From contig CBDUZS010000093.1 in the NCBI GenBank assembly GCA_965371785.1, positions 1 through 5,901 of the forward strand: a DNA stretch of 5,901 nucleotides, read 5' to 3'. Made by a program: the position numbers and the translations under genes. The notes beneath the pieces were generated by a model. That model saw nothing but the letters and a program-made list of their open reading frames with translations. It had not been told where the DNA came from and ran no database searches. This stretch comes from CBDUZS01 sp965371785 (lineage in GTDB: Bacteria; Fermentibacterota; Fermentibacteria; Fermentibacterales; JCC-6). Below are positions 1 through 5,700 of the stretch, in pieces (the first letter of the stretch is position 1; each line of letters begins with the position of its first letter).

Positions 1-248
1 GCCATCCCGAGTCTGATGGCACTGCCCAGCCCTTCCTTGCTGATCTGATGAATGACCCTCACATCCGGCTGCTCGTTCTCGAGTCCGTCTGCTATTTCGG
101 CGGTTCTGTCGGTGCTGCCGCTCTCCACGATGATTATCTCGAAATCATCGAGCAGATCGGCAAGAACCTTCTGAAGGGAGAGCACGGCCTGCTCGGCGTT
201 CTCCTCCTCGTTGTACATCGGTACGACCACGGAAAGACTCTTGCTCAT
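1..248 (-). CDS. Family 2 glycosyltransferase, N-terminal part (cut by window edge)
   Basis: The minus-strand frame is open from an ATG at 248-246 to the window edge, giving 82 codons. The product begins with SLSVVVPMYNEEEN (residues 4-17), the first beta strand and nucleotide-sugar-binding turn of GT-A fold family 2 enzymes. A second strand, FEIIIVESGSTDRT (36-49), occupies the place of the usual VDDGSTD sugar-nucleotide motif, followed by RVIHQISKEGLGSAIRLGM (64-82), which matches the 'N.GlG.A...G' segment of dolichyl-phosphate-mannose-synthase-like and polyprenyl-glycosyltransferase enzymes. Such enzymes move a sugar from a nucleotide donor to a lipid or glycan carrier at the cytoplasmic face of the membrane. 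The acceptor cannot be told from this fragment. One oddity is Glu-Ser where most members have Asp-Asp before GST. The gene is transcribed away from the dinB cluster, with 114 bp between the two start codons. Family assignment is firm; the exact role is unknown. Confidence 0.88.
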   Translation of the reverse strand, partial: MSKSLSVVVPMYNEEENAEQAVLSLQKVLADLLDDFEIIIVESGSTDRTAEIADGLENEQPDVRVIHQISKEGLGSAIRLGM

Positions 249-269
249 GGCCGGGAACCTATGAGTGGT

Positions 270-293
270 GGAGGGGTCTCGTAAAGACCCTCC
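270..293. other. Hairpin-forming inverted repeat in the divergent intergenic region
   Basis: The arms GGAGGGGTCT (270-279) and AGACCCTCC (285-293) pair over nine base pairs with one bulged G and a five-base loop, CGTAA. Read on the minus strand it would sit in the leader of the glycosyltransferase gene, ending about 21 bases before its ATG. On neither strand is it followed by a run of T, so it is not a typical intrinsic terminator. A leader structure or a protein-binding site is possible; the function is not known. Confidence 0.4.
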
Positions 294-309
294 GACATTC
301 GTTTCCGAC

Positions 310-338
310 TTGACTGGTGAACAAATGTATACCATCAT
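310..338 (+). promoter_or_regulatory. Candidate sigma-70-type promoter of the DUF6504-dinB pair
   Basis: TTGACT at 310-315 matches the -35 consensus at five of six positions. A spacer of exactly 17 bases leads to CATCAT at 333-338, which matches TATAAT at four of six. Transcription would start near 345, leaving a short leader that holds the GGGAGG ribosome binding site. The -35 is good and the -10 mediocre, as is common in regulated promoters. The assignment is by pattern only. Confidence 0.4.
316..333. promoter_or_regulatory. 18-bp operator-like dyad, possible LexA (SOS) box
   Basis: GGTGAACAAATGTATACC is an imperfect palindrome: six of nine position pairs are complementary (GGT..ACA..TGT..ACC). 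Its centre is GAAC-N4-GTAT (319-330), one base off the GAAC-N4-GTTC core of the SOS box bound by Bacillus-type LexA. It fills the spacer between the candidate -35 and -10 elements, where a bound repressor would block RNA polymerase. The downstream gene is dinB, a classic SOS target. The dyad is seen directly; the link to LexA is inference from its shape and context. Confidence 0.38.
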
Positions 339-350
339 TCTCTCGAAGGG

Positions 351-356
351 GGGAGG
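351..356 (+). promoter_or_regulatory. Ribosome binding site that fixes the GTG start at 363
   Basis: GGGAGG lies six bases before the GTG at 363. The ATG at 358-360 is only one base from it and opens a frame that stops after 11 codons, so the GTG is the real start. Confidence 0.7.
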
Positions 357-362
357 AATGCG

Positions 363-614
363 GTGCAGGAGCTCTGCGAACCGATCGAGATGATAGGCCA
401 TTTCAGGGCGGGCGAGGTGCTTCCCTGCAGGTTCAGGAGGAAGAACAGGGTTTATCACATCGTCAGGGTCTCCTCCTGCTGGGAGAGCCGCGAGGGCGTG
501 TACAAGCGATATCATTTCGTGGTAAGAACCAGGAGCGAAGACGTCTACGAGATACACTTCGATCTCGAGAATATGGTATGGATACTCGATTATGAATACT
601 CACAGGGTGCCTGA
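363..614 (+). CDS. Small DUF6504-like protein overlapping dinB
   Basis: This 83-residue protein starts at GTG behind a good Shine-Dalgarno. It has no signal peptide, membrane segment or cysteine cluster and is predicted cytoplasmic. The core pattern, EPIEMIGHFRAGEVLPCRF (6-24), then VYHIVRVSSCW (30-40), YHFVVRT (50-56) and VYEIHFDLENMVWIL (61-75), reads as a small all-beta fold. It resembles DUF6504, a family of roughly 80-100 residues often encoded beside Y-family polymerase genes, where the same 'R...Y.V..v...W' and 'yrv' / 'W.l' pattern recurs. That assignment is from memory of the pattern, not from a search. Its last 23 bases overlap the start of dinB in another frame, so the two are probably co-transcribed and translationally coupled. 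This suggests an accessory part in translesion synthesis, but no biochemical role is known. Reality of the gene is well supported; the family label is less certain. Confidence 0.75.
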   Translation: MQELCEPIEMIGHFRAGEVLPCRFRRKNRVYHIVRVSSCWESREGVYKRYHFVVRTRSEDVYEIHFDLENMVWILDYEYSQGA

Positions 615-1788
615 TACCTGTCCCACGCAACAGGATCGCAGGGTTCTTCATGTTGACATGGATGCCTATTTCGCATCAGTCGAACTTCTCTCCAGGCCCG
701 GGCTGTGGGGGAGGCCGGTTATCGTGTCGGGCAACCCCGAACTGCGTACGGTGGTTACATCATGCACCTACGAGGCCAAAGCGCTTGGGGTCAGGTCGGG
801 AATGCCTCTGCTCCGGGCACTCAAGCTCGCTCCGGAGGCGGTGGTTGTGCAGGGAAGCTTCCACCGCTACAGAACCTACACCGGGAGGATATTCAGGCTA
901 CTGCTCTCCTACACCCCTCTGGTCGATCCGGTGAGCATCGACGAGGCGTTCATGGACGTTACCGCATGCTGTTCCGACCGTGTCGGCTCCGATCATGTCG
1001 CACTGGCAGGGGAAATCCAGAAAGCAATACTCGACGAAACAGGGCTGTGGGCCAGCGTAGGCGCGGGAAGCAACAGGCTGCTTGCTAAAATGGCCTCCAA
1101 GAGGGCAAAACCGAGAGGGGTCTGCCTTCTCGGGCCGGGGGACATTCTCTCCTTCCCGGTCGAAAGAATGTGGGGGGTGGGTCCCAAAACCGCAAAGCAT
1201 CTCCGGACGTTCGGCATAGCAGTCATCGCCGACATCCTCAACCTCTCCATGGCCCACCTGAAGAGCATGCTCGGCCTGTACGGCCCGGATCTCTACTTCA
1301 TGGCCAGGGGGCTCGACACCACTCCGGTACGTCTTTTCGGCGAGACCGAGGCCCCCCTCTCCATCGGTCACGAGCACACATTCCACGTCGATGTCCTTCA
1401 TCCGCGCGACTACCTGCCCGTACTGGCCCTGATGTGCCAGAAAGTTGCCCGCCGTGCGCGTGACAAGGGTTACAGGGGCAGGGTCGTGACCCTGAAGTAC
1501 CGTCTCCGTAATCTGAAACGCTGCACCAGGAGACGGAAACTCTCACGCCCCACCGACCAGGACCAGATGCTGTTCAGAGTGGCCAGGGAGATGGCTGCCG
1601 AAGCGGTGAGCACGCATATCAGGCTCATCGGGGTGTCCATATCCGCTCTAGAGCCGTTCAAGGCGGCGCAGTTCGATCTCTTTCCAGCCGATACAATCGA
1701 GTTGAACGGTGCCACTGACACGGTCAGGCACAGGTACGGCGAGCGCTCCATTTTCTCGGGGAGAGTTCTTGCAGCCTTTCCCCGTTAG
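592..1788 (+). CDS. dinB: DNA polymerase IV, Y-family translesion polymerase
   Basis: DNA polymerase IV copies past damaged template bases with low fidelity and no proofreading. The 398-residue product has the full family layout. HVDMDAYFASVE (20-31) carries metal-binding Asp22 and the likely steric-gate Phe27. SIDEAF (115-120) supplies the catalytic Asp117-Glu118 pair. VGAGSNRLLAKMASKRAKPRG (156-176) ends the palm, and a helix-hairpin-helix thumb, VGPKTAKHLRTFGI (196-209), follows. The little-finger domain starts at SIGHEHTF (257-264). QFDLF (360-364) fits a beta-clamp-binding peptide and is followed by a VRHRYGERSIFSG-type tail seen in many bacterial DinB proteins. Length is slightly above the E. 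coli enzyme (351), owing to this tail and about 16 extra N-terminal residues. The start is uncertain: the ATG at 592 has only a weak Shine-Dalgarno, and an in-frame GTG at 607 is an alternative; overlap with the upstream gene would help initiation. All catalytic residues are present, so it should be active. Confidence 0.96.
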   Translation: MNTHRVPDTCPTQQDRRVLHVDMDAYFASVELLSRPGLWGRPVIVSGNPELRTVVTSCTYEAKALGVRSGMPLLRALKLAPEAVVVQGSFHRYRTYTGRIFRLLLSYTPLVDPVSIDEAFMDVTACCSDRVGSDHVALAGEIQKAILDETGLWASVGAGSNRLLAKMASKRAKPRGVCLLGPGDILSFPVERMWGVGPKTAKHLRTFGIAVIADILNLSMAHLKSMLGLYGPDLYFMARGLDTTPVRLFGETEAPLSIGHEHTFHVDVLHPRDYLPVLALMCQKVARRARDKGYRGRVVTLKYRLRNLKRCTRRRKLSRPTDQDQMLFRVAREMAAEAVSTHIRLIGVSISALEPFKAAQFDLFPADTIELNGATDTVRHRYGERSIFSGRVLAAFPR

Positions 1789-1844
1789 ACCGCTGGGAGT
1801 ATTTTCTCCCCGGCAGAACGAAGAGAATTGTACCGTGTTTCTCA

Positions 1845-1852
1845 AAGGGGGA
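1845..1852 (+). promoter_or_regulatory. Ribosome binding site that fixes the lamin-tail gene start at 1859
   Basis: AAGGGGGA stands six bases before the ATG at 1859. The open frame extends back to an ATG at 1709 inside dinB, but that start lacks a comparable site and would bury the signal peptide behind 50 residues. Confidence 0.75.
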
Positions 1853-1858
1853 AAGAAC

Positions 1859-2527
1859 ATGAAGACAGGCATTCTACTGACGACGATCATGCTCGTATCA
1901 GGTGTGGCGGGCGCGGATGTCGTGATCAACGAGATAATGTACAACCCGTCGAGCGCTCTAGGCCCTGACGACGATTTCGAATGGGTCGAGATCTACAACA
2001 CGGGAGTCTCAGCGGTCGATATCACAGGGTGGAGCCTTACCGACAACTACACCACGATCACAGTACTGGGCGCGGTCTCGATACCTTCGGAGGGCTACAT
2101 GGTGTTCGCCCGCAGCGAGACCGAGTTCGTTGCTCACTACGGTTCATCCCCTCCACTCATTCCATGGGAAGGCACCTGGGGTGGCCTGGCAAATGGAGGT
2201 GATGAACTCACTCTTTCAGACGGTGCTTCCACGATGGATTTCGTCGACTGGGATGACACGGAGGAATGGGGCTCCGACTACGGAGACGAGAACACGTACC
2301 CCGATCACGACGGTGATGGCGCAACACTCGAGCGAATTGATCCGGCGGGAACCACGAACGATCCCGCGAACTGGGAGAGCAGCACCGATGAAGCCAGCGG
2401 AATCCCCGATGTCGATTGGCCAGGGCATGACGAATCACATGGAACTCCGGGCGAGGAGAACAGCGTATCGGGCAGCGGCACACTCGAAGCGGGAACGTGG
2501 GCTGGTATAAAGGCGGTGTTCCGGTAG
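1859..2527 (+). CDS. Secreted lamin-tail-domain (LTD) protein
   Basis: The 222-residue product opens with a Sec signal peptide: Lys2, a hydrophobic stretch to about 16, and a likely cleavage AGA|DVV after residue 19. A single lamin-tail domain fills most of the mature protein. VVINEIMYNP (21-30), DFEWVEIYNTG (39-49) and VDITGWSLTD (53-62) are its signature strands, and LERIDPAGTTNDPANW (157-172) with GTPGEENSV (195-203) is the usual closing segment. Bacterial LTDs are immunoglobulin-like modules on exported or surface proteins, often beside nucleases or adhesins; no enzyme domain is present here. The mature protein is strongly acidic, with a 129-153 stretch rich in Asp and Glu (DGDGATL resembles a calcium-binding loop). 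After a Ser/Gly linker it ends in TWAGIKAVFR, which looks like a separate C-terminal tail. The gene follows dinB by 70 bp and its last 31 bases overlap the next gene. The function is unknown beyond export. Confidence 0.85.
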   Translation: MKTGILLTTIMLVSGVAGADVVINEIMYNPSSALGPDDDFEWVEIYNTGVSAVDITGWSLTDNYTTITVLGAVSIPSEGYMVFARSETEFVAHYGSSPPLIPWEGTWGGLANGGDELTLSDGASTMDFVDWDDTEEWGSDYGDENTYPDHDGDGATLERIDPAGTTNDPANWESSTDEASGIPDVDWPGHDESHGTPGEENSVSGSGTLEAGTWAGIKAVFR

Positions 2528-3342
2528 ACCTTTTCGGAAGCGGTGCAAGTCGGCTTCGCTGGAAGGAAGCCGATATTCTCCTGGGCACATCGGGCTATAG
2601 TTTTGCGGACTGGAAGGGCACCTTCTATCCGGAGAAGATCAGCAGCTCCAGGATGCTCGAGTTCTACGCGGGGCATTTCGACTCCGTCGAGATAAACAGC
2701 ACGTACTACGGGATCATGCCACGCGAGACCACTGCCTGGATGGTCGATCGAACACCTGATGGATTCACTTTTACGGTGAAGCTCCATTCGAGCATGACAC
2801 ATGACAGAAATGCCGGATCGAATGATTGGAAGAGCTTCTTCAGGATGCTCGAGCCTTTCAGGCGGGAGAACAGGCTGGGTGCGCTGCTGGCACAGTTCCC
2901 ATACTCCTTCCAGGCGGGAAGAGAGAACCTCGAGTACATCGACCGGATCAGGAAAATTTGCGTAGATCTGCCCCTTGCCGTCGAATTCAGACACGATTCC
3001 TGGTATGCCGACGACGTTATGAACAACCTCTCCTCATCGGGAGTCAACATGGTCTCCGTGGATCTGCCCGTACTCGATCACCTGCCCGACGGAAGACCTC
3101 TTCCCGGAAGCGATTTCGGTTACATCAGGTTCCATGGAAGAAACCGTGAGCATTGGTACAGCAATTCTCAGCTCCGTTACGACCACCTATATTCAGAGCG
3201 GGAACTGCGGTCCTGGTTCCCTGCTATAAAGAAATTGTCGGAGCAGACCGGTAAGATCTTCATGTTCTTCAACAACTGCCACATGGGAAAGGCAGTCATG
3301 AGCGCAGGATTCATGAGAAGCCTCCTGGAAGGAGACGAGTAG
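2497..3342 (+). CDS. DUF72 (YecE-like) TIM-barrel protein
   Basis: The 281-residue product is a clear DUF72 member. LLGTSGYSFADWKGTFYP (28-45) opens the barrel, then VEINSTYYG (64-72), FTVKLHSSMTHD (92-103), LLAQFPYSF (130-138), AVEFRHDSWY (161-170), YIRFHGRN (209-216) and FFNNCHMGKAV (257-267). DUF72 proteins have a TIM-barrel fold related to sugar-phosphate and endonuclease-IV-type barrels, but no reaction has been firmly shown for the family. It is predicted cytoplasmic. The only usual start codon in frame is the GTG at 2497, inside the end of the lamin-tail gene, with a poorly spaced GGGA before it. It gives about 26 residues before the conserved core. An ATT at 2575 directly before the core has a well-placed GGAAGGAA and could be a rare start. 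It stops directly against the ATG of the lipoprotein gene (TAGATG), so the two are almost surely co-transcribed. Confidence 0.9.
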   Translation: MGWYKGGVPVDLFGSGASRLRWKEADILLGTSGYSFADWKGTFYPEKISSSRMLEFYAGHFDSVEINSTYYGIMPRETTAWMVDRTPDGFTFTVKLHSSMTHDRNAGSNDWKSFFRMLEPFRRENRLGALLAQFPYSFQAGRENLEYIDRIRKICVDLPLAVEFRHDSWYADDVMNNLSSSGVNMVSVDLPVLDHLPDGRPLPGSDFGYIRFHGRNREHWYSNSQLRYDHLYSERELRSWFPAIKKLSEQTGKIFMFFNNCHMGKAVMSAGFMRSLLEGDE

Positions 3343-4290
3343 ATGACACGATTGATGCTTCTGGCCCTGTCGATCCTGGTCCTGATCGGGTGCGACTCGA
3401 CCGGTCCCAGCTTCAGCAACGACTACCCGATCTACTACCTCATGAACATCGACACCTCCGGGGCTCCCGTTGCATGTACTTTCTTCGGCACCAACGGAGA
3501 CGGCATTGCCGGCGCGGGAACACACCTCTACTTCATCGACAGAGACGCCGGGTACGTAAGGGCAGACAAGGATCTGGGCCAGCCGATAAACGATGTAACC
3601 ACCACGGCCGAGGGAGGATTCGGCGTGGCCGTCTGCGGCGGTCTTCTCTACTACGTGAGCAACGAGACCTACGTGGTCCACAATGCGGTCGTCCTGCCCG
3701 TCGATGGTGTATTAGTCGTTACGAAACCGCAGGCGAACACCCTCTACGTAATAGGATACAACGGTATGATCGTAGAAATCGAAACCGTACTCTGGACCGT
3801 TGCTGCCACACATCCATCAGTCATCTCGTTCCCGGTTGCGGCAGTGATATCAGCTGACGGCCAGGCGCTCTTCGTGGCCGATGGAAGCGACAATACAGTG
3901 AAGAAACTCAGCACATCGAGTTTCGAGGTTCTTGCGGAATGCGAAGTTGAAGGAGGGATCGCCGATCTCTACGCCGGTTCGGGAAGCAGCATCTACGTCG
4001 CTCCCGCCGGGAAGTCGGAGATCTGGACGATAAATACGGGCACAGGCCTTCACGACGGCACTTACCAGGTCCCGGGGTATCCGGTGTCAGTGGCCGTAAT
4101 GGCCGATGGCAGGTACATCTTTGCAGGCTGTACGAACTATGGGACCGTGGTGGTGAACACGCAGACCGGTGAGCAGGAAGTGACCTTATCCGATTACGGA
4201 GTCCCTAACGATATCGCACTCCTCGGAGAAGGGTCCAGATCGATGCTCTGCGTCGATTCGAGACAGGAGATCTACGTTCTTCAGAAATGA
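3343..4290 (+). CDS. Lipoprotein with a YVTN-type beta-propeller fold
   Basis: The 315-residue product starts with Arg3, a hydrophobic run (4-15) and a lipobox LIGC (14-17), so signal peptidase II would cleave before Cys17 and leave a lipid-anchored protein. The mature part holds weakly repeated four-stranded blades of about 40 residues. The clearest are VAAVISADGQALFVADGSDNTVKKL (165-189), IADLYAGSGSSIYVAPAGKSEIWTINTGTG (206-235) and VSVAVMADGRYIFAGCTNYGTVVVNTQTGE (248-277), which follow the 'dG..lyVa......v.vid..tg' pattern of YVTN/cytochrome-d1-like propellers. Such propellers mostly bind proteins or ligands; no catalytic residues are recognised. Asp18 at position +2 is the Lol-avoidance residue in E. 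coli, so inner-membrane retention is possible if that rule applies here. Its AAGGAG (3329-3334) lies eight bases before the ATG, within the end of the DUF72 gene. It converges on the Nudix gene with only six bases between stops. The role is unknown. Confidence 0.82.
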   Translation: MTRLMLLALSILVLIGCDSTGPSFSNDYPIYYLMNIDTSGAPVACTFFGTNGDGIAGAGTHLYFIDRDAGYVRADKDLGQPINDVTTTAEGGFGVAVCGGLLYYVSNETYVVHNAVVLPVDGVLVVTKPQANTLYVIGYNGMIVEIETVLWTVAATHPSVISFPVAAVISADGQALFVADGSDNTVKKLSTSSFEVLAECEVEGGIADLYAGSGSSIYVAPAGKSEIWTINTGTGLHDGTYQVPGYPVSVAVMADGRYIFAGCTNYGTVVVNTQTGEQEVTLSDYGVPNDIALLGEGSRSMLCVDSRQEIYVLQK

Positions 4291-4296
4291 CAATCG

Positions 4297-4794
4297 TCAG
4301 TTGACGTCGCCTAGATAGACAGGTCCTTCGTAATCTCCATTGAAGAGCTGCGGAAGAATTCCGGCCAGCACTGAAGGGTAGATCCGCACCGCTCCGATCT
4401 CGCTCAGAGGTATCCAGTCCATTCCGGTCTGCCAGGCATCGGGGCTCAGCTTTCCCCCGGAATCATGCTTCCGGCAGAAAGCTCTGAACATGTGCTCGGT
4501 CTGATGGGCATCGCCGTCATTCCCGGCAAATTCATGGTTGGCTCCCACGTAATCCCTTACGAGCAGGAGCTTCCCCGGTTCGACAACGTATCCTGTCTCC
4601 TCCATCACTTCCCTGACGAGAGCCTGGGTAAGGGTCTCACCGAAATTCTGTCCGCCTCCGGGGAGGAGGTAGAATGTGCCTTCCTGATCTTCGTTCCTCG
4701 TGAGAAGGACTTTGTCGTTCTCGAAGATAATTGCCTTTGCAGAATTCCTCTTTCGTAAATCTGCAGGTTCAGAAGCGAAAGGTTCAGGGTTCAC
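4297..4794 (-). CDS. Nudix hydrolase
   Basis: The 165-residue product carries a complete Nudix box, G47-x5-E53-x7-R61-E62-V-M-E65-E66-T-G68-Y69, fitting GX5EX7REUXEEXGU except for Tyr at the last aliphatic position. E62, E65 and E66 would bind the divalent metal. SAKAIIFENDKVLLTRN (18-34) forms the first strands and PGGG (45-48) precedes the box. Nudix enzymes hydrolyse a nucleoside diphosphate linked to another moiety, often damaged or surplus nucleotides. The substrate cannot be read from the sequence, and no MutT-, ADP-ribose- or Ap4A-specific motif is recognised. The protein is predicted cytoplasmic. The start is a GTG that overlaps the TGA of the upstream prepilin peptidase gene (GTGA), with GGGGA about nine bases before it, so its translation is likely coupled to that gene. 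No functional link between the two products is evident. Confidence 0.92.
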   Translation of the reverse strand: MNPEPFASEPADLRKRNSAKAIIFENDKVLLTRNEDQEGTFYLLPGGGQNFGETLTQALVREVMEETGYVVEPGKLLLVRDYVGANHEFAGNDGDAHQTEHMFRAFCRKHDSGGKLSPDAWQTGMDWIPLSEIGAVRIYPSVLAGILPQLFNGDYEGPVYLGDVN

Positions 4795-5633
4795 CTGATG
4801 ATTCCCCAGAGTCCCATGTACCAGTGCCAGATAGCGGTTCCGGTGAAAAGACTGATCGCGGCACCCAGTGCCATGAACGGGCCGAATGGAATCGGAACCC
4901 GCTTACTCCTTCTCCTGAAAAGAATGAGCGATCCACCCGTGAGGGCACCTGCCAGAAAGGAGAGGAAGAACGCTACCGCTGCAGGGACAGGTCCGAGAAA
5001 GGCTCCTATGCACGCAGCAAGTTTGATGTCTCCCCAGCCCATCCCTCCGGAGAACTCTTCCGCTTCATCCTCATAGCCTTCCGGGGCTATGGTGTAACCC
5101 GGACGCTTTCTGAGGACGAGCAGCGAGACCCACCTAATGAGAAGGAAGAGAAGAAAACCACCTGCTGCAGCACCAATCGACTGAAGAATTCCTACTCCCC
5201 CCGGAAGGAGTGAGAAGAGAAGGCCTGCGGCAGTCCCGCCGATACTGATCTCGTCGAGAACGATCCAGTGATCGATATCCGTCCTGACGATGACGACAAG
5301 GCTGGCCAGGAAAACGGCATCCCGCAGGAAGAGCCAGCTCATTCCCTGGTACAGGGCTGCGGCAAGGAAGAGGAGGCCGGTAACGGTTTCGGTTACCGGG
5401 TACCTGAACGATATGTGTGCTTTGCATTGCCTGCACTTCCCGCCCAGGATGACGAAGCTGAGCACCGGTAAGTTGTCGAACCACTTGATGAAATAACCGC
5501 AGCTCGGACAGCTGCTGCCGGGGCTTACAATGGATTTACCCAGAGGGACCCGCCATGCCACAACGTTCAGAAAACTCCCGATACAGAGACCGACCAGCAT
5601 GGCAAACACTGCGAAGAGGATGTCTATTCCCAT
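4791..5633 (-). CDS. pilD: Prepilin leader peptidase / N-methyltransferase (type IV, A24A family)
   Basis: This inner-membrane aspartic protease removes the positively charged leader of type IV pilins or type II secretion pseudopilins and usually methylates the new N-terminus. Numbered from the chosen start (280 residues), GLCIGSFLNVVAWRVP (15-30) is the typical N-terminal helix. Cys42, Cys45, Cys67 and Cys70 form the CxxC...CxxC zinc motif of the cytoplasmic methyltransferase loop, and FRYPVTE (76-82) follows it. The catalytic aspartates are Asp119 in TDIDHWIVLDE and Asp202 in GMGWGDIKL; the usual Pro of the first motif is Leu here. About seven or eight hydrophobic segments are visible. An in-frame ATG at 5681 would add 16 hydrophilic residues, but the family normally begins at the hydrophobic helix and AAAGGTAAG stands before the 5633 ATG, so 5633 is preferred. 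No pilus or secretion genes lie within this window. The symbol is used in the generic sense; gspO would be equivalent. Confidence 0.93.
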   Translation of the reverse strand: MGIDILFAVFAMLVGLCIGSFLNVVAWRVPLGKSIVSPGSSCPSCGYFIKWFDNLPVLSFVILGGKCRQCKAHISFRYPVTETVTGLLFLAAALYQGMSWLFLRDAVFLASLVVIVRTDIDHWIVLDEISIGGTAAGLLFSLLPGGVGILQSIGAAAGGFLLFLLIRWVSLLVLRKRPGYTIAPEGYEDEAEEFSGGMGWGDIKLAACIGAFLGPVPAAVAFFLSFLAGALTGGSLILFRRRSKRVPIPFGPFMALGAAISLFTGTAIWHWYMGLWGIIR

Positions 5634-5658
5634 CTTACCTTTATTGATTGGGGTGTTA

Positions 5659-5687
5659 TTGCACGGCCTTTCATCCAGCATTATAAT
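5659..5687 (+). promoter_or_regulatory. Near-consensus sigma-70 promoter of the rightmost exported-protein gene
   Basis: TTGCAC (5659-5664) and a perfect TATAAT (5682-5687) are separated by exactly 17 bases. Transcription would start at the A run at 5693-5695, giving a leader of about 44 bases before the ATG at 5738. This is the strongest promoter pattern in the window, which fits a highly expressed envelope protein. The -10 region, ATTATAAT, also reads TATAAT on the other strand at 5685-5680, but no good -35 exists for that direction. Confidence 0.65.
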
Positions 5688-5700
5688 ATCCCAAACTGTA

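Noticed and set aside
48..284. Plus-strand open frame of 78 codons
   Set aside because: It lies antisense to the glycosyltransferase, whose motifs are unmistakable, and has no ribosome binding site or family resemblance.
317..595. Plus-strand frame of 92 codons overlapping the DUF6504-like gene
   Set aside because: Its product is low-complexity Arg/Gly/Glu-rich typical of a shifted frame, while the 363 frame has a good Shine-Dalgarno and a plausible beta-rich protein.
898..1401. Minus-strand frame of 167 codons
   Set aside because: It is entirely antisense to conserved dinB coding sequence, and the product shows no recognisable motif.
1792..1814. Possible terminator after dinB (GGGAG-TATTTT-CTCCC)
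   Set aside because: The stem is only five pairs, with a weak bulged extension, and no T-run follows. A weak -10-like TATTTT inside its loop is also not convincing as a promoter.
2305..2994. Minus-strand frame of 229 codons spanning two genes
   Set aside because: It is antisense to the lamin-tail end and the DUF72 core, both of which carry clear family motifs; such long antisense frames are common in GC-rich DNA.
4295..4306. CGTCAGTTGACG palindrome between the convergent lipoprotein and Nudix genes
   Set aside because: The stem is four base pairs with a four-base loop, lacks flanking T-runs and overlaps the Nudix stop codon; too weak to call a bidirectional terminator.
4731..5213. Plus-strand frame of 160 codons
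   Set aside because: It is antisense to the prepilin peptidase, and its charged, low-complexity product (many Arg, Glu, Ser) is a shadow of membrane-protein codons.
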